NCBI GenBank assembly: GCA_902627805.1
Contig: CACOKN010000001.1
Coordinates: forward strand, 1-64,000
Reading direction: 5' to 3'
Length of the DNA: 64,000 nt
DNA from: an uncultured Pelagibacteraceae bacterium
Lineage (GTDB): Bacteria; Pseudomonadota; Alphaproteobacteria; Pelagibacterales; Pelagibacteraceae
The position numbers and the translations under genes are program-made. The notes beneath the pieces were generated by a model. That model searched no databases, had not been told where the DNA came from, and saw nothing but the letters and a program-made list of their open reading frames with translations. Positions 18,870 through 27,287 of the stretch are shown in pieces. The stretch's first letter is position 1, and every line of letters begins with the position of its first letter.

Positions 18870-20690
18870 TTATTCAACGGTTACTGACTTTGCTAAATTT
18901 CTAGGTTTATCAATATCATAACCTTTTTTTAGTGCTGAATAATAAGCTAATTTTTGCAAAGGTATGGTTAAAAGAAAAGGTAATAGATCTTCATTGGTAC
19001 TTTCAACTTCGATTTTCTCCCAAATATTTTCTGAAATTACTTCATCTTTACTTTTATTGGTAATTAATAAAACTTTAGCCCCCCTCGCAATTACCTCCTG
19101 CATATTCGAAATTGTTTTTTTATAATAATTATCTCTTGGAGCCAAAACTACAACTGGCATACCCTCCTCTATTAACGCAAGAGGTCCATGTTTCATTTCT
19201 CCTGCTGGATAACCTTCGGCATGAATGTATGATAATTCTTTCAGTTTTAAGGCACCTTCAAGAGCAATTGGATAAGAAAAACCACGTCCCAAAAACATAG
19301 AGCCTTTTGCCTCATTAAAAGTATTTGAAATTGTTTGTATTTTGTTATCAATCAATAATGTTTTTTCAACAAGTTTTGGTAAATTTTTAAGATCATCAAT
19401 TTTTTTATCAAAATTATTCTTTTCGATATCTTTTCTCAATAAAGCAAGTTTCAAGGCAAGAATATATAAAATTAATATTTGTCCAAGAAAAGCTTTTGTT
19501 GAGGCAACACCTATTTCAATTCCACAATGAATTGGTAAAACAAACTCAGAGTCTCTTGCAATTGAGCTTTCTACTACGTTTACAACTGCACACGTTTTAA
19601 CACCACTTTGTTTACAAAGATCTAAAGCTGCATAAGTATCTGCTGTTTCTCCAGATTGTGAGACAAATACATAAAGTGTGTCTTTTTTAAATCTATTTTT
19701 TCTGTATCTAAATTCTGATGCTATATCTATATTTACATCCAATGATGTTATTTCCTCAAACCAATATTTTGCCATTAAACATGAATGATATGCTGTTCCA
19801 CATCCAATCAAAGTTATTGATGATATCTCATCACTTTTCCATGGAAAGTTGTAAATATTAATATCTTTATTTGACATATCTATATACTCATTAATTCCAT
19901 TTTTAATTGTGTTTGGTTGTTCTTCAATTTCTTTAACCATAAAATGTTTGTAATCACCTTTGTCATATTTTTCTTCAGTAGAGGACAATTCTAAAACTTT
20001 TTTATTAATTTTAGTTCCTTCCTCACTAAAAAATTCCACGTGATCTTTTTTAATAATGCAAAACTCACCATCATTTAAATAGGTAATCTTATTTGTCATC
20101 GATTTAAGCGCATAAGAGTCTGAACCAAGATAATTTTCATTAGGACCGTAACCAACAGCTAATGGAGAACCTCTTCTTGCACCAACAATTAAATCTGGTT
20201 GATCTTTAAAAATTATTCCAAGTGCAAAGCTTCCATGTAACGACTTCAATGTTTTTTGAATTGAATTAACAATATTTTCTGTTTTCAGATTTTCAGTGAT
20301 TAAATGGACTATTACCTCTGTATCAGTTTGAGATTTAAATTTGTGACCTTTTCCAATTAAAAATTTTTTTAATATTGTTGAGTTTTCAATAATTCCATTA
20401 TGAACAACAGAAACATTTTGGGAAGAATGTGGATGGGCATTAATACTATTAGGAAGTCCATGTGTTGCCCATCTCACATGACCAATACCAATAGTTCCCT
20501 CCATGTTTTGAACTAAAGAATTTTTTTCCAAATTTTCTACTCTTCCCTCAGATTTTACCTCATTTATCAACCCATTATAAAGAGTTGCCATACCAGCTGA
20601 GTCATAACCTCTATACTCTAATTTTTTTAGAGAATTAATTATAGTTGCTGATACAGGTTTATTACTATTAATTCCAATTATTCCACACAT
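18870..20690 (-). CDS. glmS: Glutamine--fructose-6-phosphate aminotransferase (isomerizing)
   Basis: Makes glucosamine-6-phosphate for peptidoglycan and LPS. The 606-residue protein starts MCGIIGINSN, so Cys2 is the N-terminal nucleophile after Met removal. The class II glutaminase domain (about 1-220; HVRWATHG, HNGIIEN) is followed by two SIS domains (GCGTAYHSC, SQSGETADT; then GRGFSYPIALEGALKLKE and EMKHGPLALI) and the tail DKPRNLAKSVTVE. It lies 2 bases downstream of the GlmU acetyltransferase-domain gene. No glmS ribozyme is possible in that gap. Confidence 0.97.
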   Translation of the reverse strand: MCGIIGINSNKPVSATIINSLKKLEYRGYDSAGMATLYNGLINEVKSEGRVENLEKNSLVQNMEGTIGIGHVRWATHGLPNSINAHPHSSQNVSVVHNGIIENSTILKKFLIGKGHKFKSQTDTEVIVHLITENLKTENIVNSIQKTLKSLHGSFALGIIFKDQPDLIVGARRGSPLAVGYGPNENYLGSDSYALKSMTNKITYLNDGEFCIIKKDHVEFFSEEGTKINKKVLELSSTEEKYDKGDYKHFMVKEIEEQPNTIKNGINEYIDMSNKDINIYNFPWKSDEISSITLIGCGTAYHSCLMAKYWFEEITSLDVNIDIASEFRYRKNRFKKDTLYVFVSQSGETADTYAALDLCKQSGVKTCAVVNVVESSIARDSEFVLPIHCGIEIGVASTKAFLGQILILYILALKLALLRKDIEKNNFDKKIDDLKNLPKLVEKTLLIDNKIQTISNTFNEAKGSMFLGRGFSYPIALEGALKLKELSYIHAEGYPAGEMKHGPLALIEEGMPVVVLAPRDNYYKKTISNMQEVIARGAKVLLITNKSKDEVISENIWEKIEVESTNEDLLPFLLTIPLQKLAYYSALKKGYDIDKPRNLAKSVTVE

Positions 20691-20692
20691 AA

Positions 20693-21316
20693 CTAAGTAG
20701 ACTTTCTTTTATAGTTTTTAATTTCAGTCTGTAAACTTCTCGTTAATGCTAATGATTTTTTCTTTACATTTTTTGTTATAACCGAACCAGCCCCAACCAC
20801 ACTATTCTCCTCGATTGTAAGTGGGGCTACTAATGACGAATTTGAACCAATAAATACATTATCTTTTATTTTAGTTTTACTTTTTTTTACTCCATCATAA
20901 TTACAAGTAATTGTTCCAGCACCAATGTTGACCGATTTACCAATCTGACTATCACCGATATATGTCAAATGGTTTACTTTTGAATTTATACCCAAAATAC
21001 TTTTTTTGATTTCAACGAAATTTCCAATTTTTGAACCACTTTTTAAAACTACACCTGGTCTTATTCTGGCATATGGCCCAATATCAACTTTATTTTCTAT
21101 TTTACAATTTTCCAAATGCGAAAAAGATTTTATTGTAACATTGTTTCCAATCTTTACTTTTGAACCAATTACAACATAAGGCTCTATGGTAACATTCTTT
21201 CCTATCTTGGTATCTTTTGAAAAAAATATTGTTTCAGGACCAATCATTTTAACACCCATTTCTAAAAATTTTTTTCTAAGATTACTTTGAAGCTTTTCTA
21301 AATTTAATTGTTTCAT
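20693..21316 (-). CDS. GlmU C-terminal acetyltransferase domain protein (stand-alone)
   Basis: 207 residues that align with the linker and left-handed beta-helix of GlmU. It begins with the LEMGVKMIGPETIFFSKDT linker region, then hexapeptide repeats, HLTYIGDSQIGKSVNIGAGTI, CNYDG and NVFIGSNSSLVAPLTI. In GlmU this half transfers acetyl from acetyl-CoA to glucosamine-1-phosphate. The N-terminal pyrophosphorylase half (about 230 residues, GxGxRM motif) is missing and no trace of it lies in the 71 bases upstream. Its position directly before glmS supports amino-sugar synthesis. The uridylyltransferase would have to be encoded elsewhere. Confidence 0.85.
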   Translation of the reverse strand: MKQLNLEKLQSNLRKKFLEMGVKMIGPETIFFSKDTKIGKNVTIEPYVVIGSKVKIGNNVTIKSFSHLENCKIENKVDIGPYARIRPGVVLKSGSKIGNFVEIKKSILGINSKVNHLTYIGDSQIGKSVNIGAGTITCNYDGVKKSKTKIKDNVFIGSNSSLVAPLTIEENSVVGAGSVITKNVKKKSLALTRSLQTEIKNYKRKST

Positions 21317-21387
21317 TTATAAAATCCTTTATATTAAGTCTACATGTTTCTTAATTCACATAATATTTCTTAAAAAAACTTTTAATT

Positions 21388-22071
21388 ATGCAACAAAATT
21401 TTACAATTCTTTTCGATTTAGATGGAACTTTAGTTGATACAGCACCAGATTTGATGCGTGCCCATAATCATGTGATGAAGAAATTTGGTTACCCTACTAA
21501 GTCAACCGAGGAAATAAGAAATCTTGTTGGTCAAGGTGCTGGAGCAATGCTTGGTAGATCAATTTGGGGTCAGGCTAAAAAAGAGTTTGGAAAAGTGCAA
21601 GATGAAAAAATTAAAAAAGAAATGATAAAAGATTTTACAGACTTTTATGGAAAAAATATTGTTAACGAAAGTACATTAATAAATGGTGTTAAAGAGTTTT
21701 TGGTATGGTCAAAAGAAAATAATATTTCTATGGCTGTTTGTACAAATAAGACTGATTACCTAGCCGTTGATCTTTTAAAAAAAATTGGGATTTATGATTT
21801 TTTTGAATATGTTGCGGGACATAATACCTTTGATTATTGTAAGCCTGATCCAAGACATCTAACTTCTGTAATTGAAATATTACAAGGTGATATAAAAAAA
21901 TCATTAATGATTGGAGATAGTGAAACTGATGCAAATGCAGCGAAAAATGCTGGAATACCAGTTATTCTAATGGAAGATGGATATACCGAAAAAAAAACGA
22001 ATGAAATTTACCATAATCACTTAGTAAAAGACTTTATTGGTATCGAAAAGATTGTATCAAAATATCTTTAA
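21388..22071 (+). CDS. gph: HAD-superfamily phosphatase, phosphoglycolate phosphatase type
   Basis: 227 residues with HAD motif I LFDLDGTLVDTAPDL (nucleophile Asp), the cap domain after it, motif II VCTNK, and motif III/IV KPDPRHL...MIGDSETDANAA. The TAPDL and DSETDANAAKNAG wording is typical of Gph, which clears 2-phosphoglycolate, but other sugar phosphates are possible. It is divergent from the GlmU-domain gene, with a 71-base AT-rich region that should hold both promoters. Confidence 0.87.
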   Translation: MQQNFTILFDLDGTLVDTAPDLMRAHNHVMKKFGYPTKSTEEIRNLVGQGAGAMLGRSIWGQAKKEFGKVQDEKIKKEMIKDFTDFYGKNIVNESTLINGVKEFLVWSKENNISMAVCTNKTDYLAVDLLKKIGIYDFFEYVAGHNTFDYCKPDPRHLTSVIEILQGDIKKSLMIGDSETDANAAKNAGIPVILMEDGYTEKKTNEIYHNHLVKDFIGIEKIVSKYL

Positions 22072-22125
22072 TATTGATTATTTTTTTTTAACTATTAAAA
22101 CCAATCTCGTTAAGTAGGAGTTATT

Positions 22126-23628
22126 TTGATAGTTCATAAAATTAAAGTTTACCCATCTAAAATTCATTTACCAAAAAAAAATCAGCTTGCATGGAAAATT
22201 GCAGAAATTGCAAGTGATAATTCTAAATTAAATAAAGATGCGATTGAAATGTCAATTAATAGGATCATTGACAATGCATCAGTGGCTATAGCTTCACTTA
22301 ATAGAAAACCCGTTGTTTCATCCAGAGAAATGGCCTTGAAACATTCAAGAAGAAATGGTGCAACGTTATTTGGTGTTAATAATAAATTAAAATTTGATTG
22401 TGAGTGGGCAGCATGGTCTAATGGAACTGCTGTTAGGGAATTAGATTTTCATGATACTTTTTTAGCAGCAGACTATAGTCACCCGGGAGATAATATTCCT
22501 CCACTCATAAGTGTTGCTCAGCAAAACAAAAAAAGTGGTTTAGATCTTTTGAGAGGAATAATTACAGCTTATGAAGTCCAGGTTAATTTAGTTAAAGGAA
22601 TATGTTTACATAAACATAAGGTAGATCACATAGCTCACCTTGGTCCAAGCGTTGCAGCTGGTATTGGTTCAATGTTAAGGTTAAAAACTGAAATTATTTA
22701 TCAAGCTGTTCAGCAGGCATTACATACAACAATTTCCACAAGACAATCTAGAAAAGGTGAAATTTCAAGTTGGAAAGCTTATGCTCCCGCACATGCTGGA
22801 AAACTTGCTATAGAGGCTGTTGATAGAGTTATGCGTGGTGAAGGAGCACCAAGTCCAATTTATGAAGGTGAGGATAGTGTGATAGCAAGAATTCTTGATG
22901 GTAAGAAGGCTTTATATAAAATTCCATTACCAAAAAAAGGTGAAACAAAAAAAGCAATTCTTGAAACTTATACAAAAGAATATTCTGCAGAATATCAATC
23001 TCAAGCTTTAATTGACTTAGCAAAAAAACTTAAAAAGAAAGTTCAAAATCTAAATCAGATCAAAAAAATAGATATTTTTACAAGTCACCACACTCATTAT
23101 GTGATCGGAACAGGTGCAAACGATCCACAAAAAATGGATCCTAATGCTAGCAGAGAAACATTAGATCACTCAATAATGTATATATTTGCTGTTGCACTTG
23201 AAGATGGTACTTGGCATCACGTAAAATCTTACACAAAAGCAAGAGCTAAGAGAAAGAGTACAATTAAGATATGGAAATCAATAAAAACTCATGAAGATAA
23301 AAAATGGACTAAAAAATATCATGATCCTAATCCTAGAAAGAAAGCATTTGGTGCAAAAGTAGTAATAACTCTAAATAATGGTAAAAAAATTACTGAGCAG
23401 CAAGGTGTAGCAGATGCTCATCCTTATGGTCTACGACCTTTTAAAAGAAAAAATTATATCAACAAATTCCTAACTTTAACGGAAAATATCTTAGATAAAA
23501 AAGAATCTGGTAGATTTTTAAAAGTAGTACAAAATTTAAAAAAATTAAAGCCAGGCCAATTAGATAAATTAAATATTGAAGTTAAAAAGAATAAATTGAA
23601 AAGAAATTTTAAAAAAGGTATTTTTTAA
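22126..23628 (+). CDS. prpD: MmgE/PrpD family protein, 2-methylcitrate dehydratase
   Basis: Dehydrates 2-methylcitrate in the methylcitrate cycle of propionate use. The 500-residue protein has the MmgE/PrpD landmarks [25 protein letters not shown] and [10 protein letters not shown], and a second domain from about 290. The start is a TTG at 22126; a good Shine-Dalgarno AGGAG at 22116-22120 ends 5 bases before it and supports this choice. It heads prpD-prpB-prpC, whose genes share one base at each junction. Confidence 0.92.
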   Translation: MIVHKIKVYPSKIHLPKKNQLAWKIAEIASDNSKLNKDAIEMSINRIIDNASVAIASLNRKPVVSSREMALKHSRRNGATLFGVNNKLKFDCEWAAWSNGTAVRELDFHDTFLAADYSHPGDNIPPLISVAQQNKKSGLDLLRGIITAYEVQVNLVKGICLHKHKVDHIAHLGPSVAAGIGSMLRLKTEIIYQAVQQALHTTISTRQSRKGEISSWKAYAPAHAGKLAIEAVDRVMRGEGAPSPIYEGEDSVIARILDGKKALYKIPLPKKGETKKAILETYTKEYSAEYQSQALIDLAKKLKKKVQNLNQIKKIDIFTSHHTHYVIGTGANDPQKMDPNASRETLDHSIMYIFAVALEDGTWHHVKSYTKARAKRKSTIKIWKSIKTHEDKKWTKKYHDPNPRKKAFGAKVVITLNNGKKITEQQGVADAHPYGLRPFKRKNYINKFLTLTENILDKKESGRFLKVVQNLKKLKPGQLDKLNIEVKKNKLKRNFKKGIF

Positions 23629-24524
23629 TGCATTTTATTGAAAAAGAGCCAACACAAAAAAGAGAGGATTTTGTTAATAAATTAAAATCTAACAAAATTC
23701 TAAGAGTTCCTGGGGCCTATAATCCTTTAACTGCAAAGTTAATTGAAGAAATCGGTTACGATGCAGTTTATGTATCTGGTGGAGTTATGGCAAATGATCT
23801 TGGATTTCCAGATATTGGTTTAACTACTTTACAGGATGTAAGCACAAGGTCTTACCTTATTTCACGAATGACCAATCTTCCAACTATTGTTGATATTGAT
23901 ACTGGATTTAAATCTTGTAAAGAAACAATTGAAACCTTCGAACAATTTGGAATTACAGCTGTTCATTTAGAGGATCAAATTGAGAGAAAAAGATGTGGAC
24001 ACCTAGACAATAAAGAATTGATATCAACAGAAGCTATGGTTAAAAAAATTAAAGAATGTGTATCGGCAAAAAAAGATGAAAATTTTAAAATTATAGCGAG
24101 ATCTGATGCAAAAAGCGTTGAAGGAATAGATAAGATGATAGATAGATGTAAAGCTTATGTGGATGCTGGAGCAGAAATAATTTTCCCGGAAGCTTTACAT
24201 GACGAAAAAGATTTTGAAAAAGTAAGAAAAGAACTTTCTTGTTACCTACTAGCTAATATGACTGAATTTGGTAAATCAAAATTATTTAATTATAAAGAAT
24301 TAGAAAAATTTGGATACAATATTGTAATTTATCCAGTTACCACTCAAAGACTAGCTATGAAAAATGTTGAAGATGGATTACGAGACATTTATGCAAATGG
24401 ACATCAAAATAATATCATAGATAAAATGCAAACTAGAAAGAGACTCTATGAGCTTGTTGATTATGAAAAGTACAATAGTTTGGACGAAAAAATTTATAAT
24501 TTTAGTACCAAGGGACATGAATAA
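23628..24524 (+). CDS. prpB: 2-methylisocitrate lyase (PEP mutase/isocitrate lyase superfamily)
   Basis: Cleaves 2-methylisocitrate to pyruvate and succinate. In the 298 residues, the substrate loop RVPGAYNPLTAKLIEEIG, metal-binding VDIDTGF (D89, D91), LEDQ and the catalytic loop KRCGH (C123) are all present. KRCGH is the KKCGH-type loop of methylisocitrate lyase, which favours PrpB over PEP mutase or oxaloacetate decarboxylase. Flanked and translationally coupled to prpD and prpC, which fixes the pathway. Confidence 0.93.
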   Translation: MHFIEKEPTQKREDFVNKLKSNKILRVPGAYNPLTAKLIEEIGYDAVYVSGGVMANDLGFPDIGLTTLQDVSTRSYLISRMTNLPTIVDIDTGFKSCKETIETFEQFGITAVHLEDQIERKRCGHLDNKELISTEAMVKKIKECVSAKKDENFKIIARSDAKSVEGIDKMIDRCKAYVDAGAEIIFPEALHDEKDFEKVRKELSCYLLANMTEFGKSKLFNYKELEKFGYNIVIYPVTTQRLAMKNVEDGLRDIYANGHQNNIIDKMQTRKRLYELVDYEKYNSLDEKIYNFSTKGHE

Positions 24525-25648
24525 TGAGTGATGATATTAAAAAAGGTTTACTAGGAATAGTTGTTGATGAAACTGAAGTTTCTAAAGTTATGCCTGAAAT
24601 CAACTCTCTAACATATAGGGGTTATGCGGCTCAAGATTTATGTGAATATTGTAGATTTGAAGAAGTGGCTTATTTAATTTTAAATAAGGATTTACCAAAT
24701 ACAATACAGCTAAGAAAATTCGAAAAAGAGGAAAAAAATAATAGAGAGTTGACCAAAGATCTTTATTCGATAATAAAAAAAATGCCAAAAAAATCTCATC
24801 CAATGGATGTTGCCAGAACGGCAGTGAGCATAATGGGGCTTGAGGATAAAGAAACTACTAACTCCTCAGAGGAGGCAAATATGAGAAAAGCTATAAGAAT
24901 TTTGGCAAAAACCCCAACTGCATTAGCTGCTTTTTATAGAATAAGAAAAGGAAAAAATATTATTAAACCTAAGAAAAATCTTAATATAGCAGAGAATTTT
25001 TTCTATATGTGCTTTGGAAAAGTTCCTCAAAAAGAAATTGTAAAAGCATTTGATGTATCTTTAATTTTATATGCTGAACATAGCTTTAATGTTTCAACAT
25101 TCACAGCAAGAACTATCACAAGTAGCTTATCGGATATTCATGGAGCAATAACTGGAGCAATAGCTAGTTTAAAGGGCCCTCTTCATGGTGGTGCAAATGA
25201 GGAAGTAATGCACATGATGAATAAAATTAAATCTCCGAATAATGCTCTCAAGTGGATAAATAATACATTAGATAAAAAAGAGGTAGTGATGGGTTTTGGG
25301 CATAGAGTTTATAAATCGGGAGACTCGAGGGTTCCAACCATGAGAAAATATTTTGCTAAAGTTGCAAAAATAAAAAAGGATAAAAAATTTGAAAAAATTT
25401 ACGATATTGTTGAAAAAGTAATGATTGAAAGAAAAAACATTCATCCAAATGTCGATTATCCAACTGGTCCCACTTATCATTTGATGGGTTTCGATACTGA
25501 TTTTTTTACACCAATATTTGTAATTTCAAGGATTACAGGTTGGTCAGCACACATAATGGAGCAACATGCCGCAAATAAACTTATTAGACCATTAGCCAGT
25601 TACAAAGGTAACAAACACAGAAAAGTATTACAATTAAATCAGAGATAA
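24524..25648 (+). CDS. prpC: 2-methylcitrate synthase
   Basis: Condenses propionyl-CoA with oxaloacetate. The 374-residue citrate-synthase-fold chain has SLKGPLHGGANEEVM (catalytic His in the LHGG loop), GFGHRVYKSGDSR (second catalytic His) and the C-terminal Arg near LIRPLASYKG. The short length and the N-terminus KKGLLGIVVDETEVSKV fit PrpC rather than the long housekeeping citrate synthase. Operon position after prpD and prpB confirms the role. It ends 4 bases before the convergent FkbM-type gene. Confidence 0.93.
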   Translation: MSDDIKKGLLGIVVDETEVSKVMPEINSLTYRGYAAQDLCEYCRFEEVAYLILNKDLPNTIQLRKFEKEEKNNRELTKDLYSIIKKMPKKSHPMDVARTAVSIMGLEDKETTNSSEEANMRKAIRILAKTPTALAAFYRIRKGKNIIKPKKNLNIAENFFYMCFGKVPQKEIVKAFDVSLILYAEHSFNVSTFTARTITSSLSDIHGAITGAIASLKGPLHGGANEEVMHMMNKIKSPNNALKWINNTLDKKEVVMGFGHRVYKSGDSRVPTMRKYFAKVAKIKKDKKFEKIYDIVEKVMIERKNIHPNVDYPTGPTYHLMGFDTDFFTPIFVISRITGWSAHIMEQHAANKLIRPLASYKGNKHRKVLQLNQR

Positions 25649-25652
25649 TTAT

Positions 25653-26264
25653 TTATTTGCTTGCCAAAATATTCTCTTTATCTATTTGCTGAAGTTTGTA
25701 GCCGTTTGACTTAAGTTTTTTCTCAATCTCTTGTAATTTTTTTCCCTCAACAAAAGTACCATCAAAATGTTTTGATTCAAAAAGTATTTTATTTATCTCT
25801 ACTCTCTGAAAATTTATTGAATTCATAATTTTATATTCCGCACCTTCTACATCTATTTGGAGTTTATCAATTGATTTAATTGAATATTTTTGAATTAAAT
25901 CATTAAAAGTAATGAATTCAATTTGAATAGTTTCTATATCATCTTCTTTTATATCAAATCTTTTATTTTTATGATTAAGAATATGACTTTTATCAAAAGA
26001 TCCTATTTGACTTGCCCAATGCTTTCCAAGTTTAGCTATTGACTCTTTTTTCACATAATAAAAACAATCTTTTTTAGATTTATCTATTATTGCATTTTTA
26101 CAAATTGTGATTTTTGGATCATTTTTGTATTCAGAATCTAATATTTGATAATTATAAGGAACAGGCTCAACTAAAAGTATGTTTCTACCTTGATATTCAA
26201 CTACTAAATCTTTTAAATAAAGTCCCGAATGTGCTCCAATAACTACTAGACCAAAGTCTTGCAC
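25653..26264 (-). CDS. FkbM family methyltransferase
   Basis: A 203-residue SAM-dependent methyltransferase with VVIGAHSGLYLKDLV (motif I), LLVEPVPYNYQIL (acidic strand 2) and QIDVEGAEYKIM, the DxEGxE signature of FkbM-type O-methyltransferases. The usual substrates are hydroxyls of sugars or polyketides; no target can be assigned. It lies 6 bases downstream of nrdB on the same strand, likely by compaction rather than function. Confidence 0.85.
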   Translation of the reverse strand: MQDFGLVVIGAHSGLYLKDLVVEYQGRNILLVEPVPYNYQILDSEYKNDPKITICKNAIIDKSKKDCFYYVKKESIAKLGKHWASQIGSFDKSHILNHKNKRFDIKEDDIETIQIEFITFNDLIQKYSIKSIDKLQIDVEGAEYKIMNSINFQRVEINKILFESKHFDGTFVEGKKLQEIEKKLKSNGYKLQQIDKENILASK

Positions 26265-26270
26265 TTGATA

Positions 26271-27287
26271 TTAACTAAATGCTTCTACCCAAGTTCCTTG
26301 AGTTGATGCTTTAGAATATTCTGTCGCACGACCTTCAAAAAAGTTCATGTGTTCAACAGCATTTAACATGGTATCAAGCCATCCTAGAGGATTTTTTTCT
26401 ACATCATAAATTGGTTCAAGACCTAATTGGACTAATCTTCTATTTCCAATAAATCTAATGTAATCTTTAACCTCTTGTGCAGTTAAACCTTCCATTGGAC
26501 CCATCTCAAAAGCTAAATCAATGAAAGCATCCTCATGAGAAATGATTATTCTACAAGCTTCATAAAGTTCTTTTTTTAATTTAGGTGTCCAGATTTCTGG
26601 ATTTTCTTTTATAAACTCTTTAAAAATTCTTATCATAGAATTACAATGAAGAGTTTCATCTCTAACCGACCAAGTTACTATCTGACCCATTCCTTTTAAT
26701 TTATTATGTCTTGGAAAGTTTAAAAGAATTGCAAAACTTGCAAAAAGTTGTAAGCCCTCTGTAAAGGCACTAAACACAGCAACAGTTTTTGCTATATCCT
26801 CTTTAGAATTCACGTTAAATCCTTGCATGTAATCATATTTATCTTTCATTTCTTTGTACTTCATGAAAGCAGAGTATTCTGACTCCGGCATTCCAATTGT
26901 ATCAAGTAAATGAGAGTAAGCTGCAACATGTACTGTTTCCATTGCAGCAAAAGCTGTCATCATCATTAAAACTTCTGTTGGCTTAAAAACAGTTGTGTAA
27001 TGTCTTAAATAACAATTATTAACCTCAACATCTGCTTGGGTAAAAAATCTAAAAATTTGCGTTACCAAATTTTTTTCTGGCTGAGATAAGTTTTTTTGCC
27101 AATCTCTTACATCATCTCCAAGAGGCACTTCTTCTGGTAGCCAATGTATTCTTTGTTGGGTTAACCAAGCATCATAGCACCAGGGATATCTAAATGGTTT
27201 ATAAACAGGATTCTCCACTAATAATCCCATTTTTTTAGGTTGAATTATTTCTTTCTTTTCTATCTTAATTTTATCTGCTACTGACAT
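26271..27287 (-). CDS. nrdB: Ribonucleoside-diphosphate reductase, beta subunit (class Ia)
   Basis: Holds the diiron-tyrosyl radical used for dNTP synthesis. Iron ligands are visible in METVHVAAYSH (E117, H120), EGLQLFASFA and VRDETLHCNSM. Y124 sits where the radical tyrosine is expected (E-x2-H-x3-Y). I start it at the ATG 27287, preceded by AGGAG at 27300-27296, rather than at a GTG three codons upstream. The start lies inside the 3' end of nrdA (10-base overlap). Confidence 0.95.
   Translation of the reverse strand: MSVADKIKIEKKEIIQPKKMGLLVENPVYKPFRYPWCYDAWLTQQRIHWLPEEVPLGDDVRDWQKNLSQPEKNLVTQIFRFFTQADVEVNNCYLRHYTTVFKPTEVLMMMTAFAAMETVHVAAYSHLLDTIGMPESEYSAFMKYKEMKDKYDYMQGFNVNSKEDIAKTVAVFSAFTEGLQLFASFAILLNFPRHNKLKGMGQIVTWSVRDETLHCNSMIRIFKEFIKENPEIWTPKLKKELYEACRIIISHEDAFIDLAFEMGPMEGLTAQEVKDYIRFIGNRRLVQLGLEPIYDVEKNPLGWLDTMLNAVEHMNFFEGRATEYSKASTQGTWVEAFS

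Noticed and set aside
20691-20692. glmS ribozyme or riboswitch upstream of glmS
   Set aside because: Only 2 bases separate glmS from the preceding gene, so there is no leader.
22072-22125. Riboswitch in front of prpD
   Set aside because: The 54 bases hold only a Shine-Dalgarno and AT-rich sequence; no stable stem seen.
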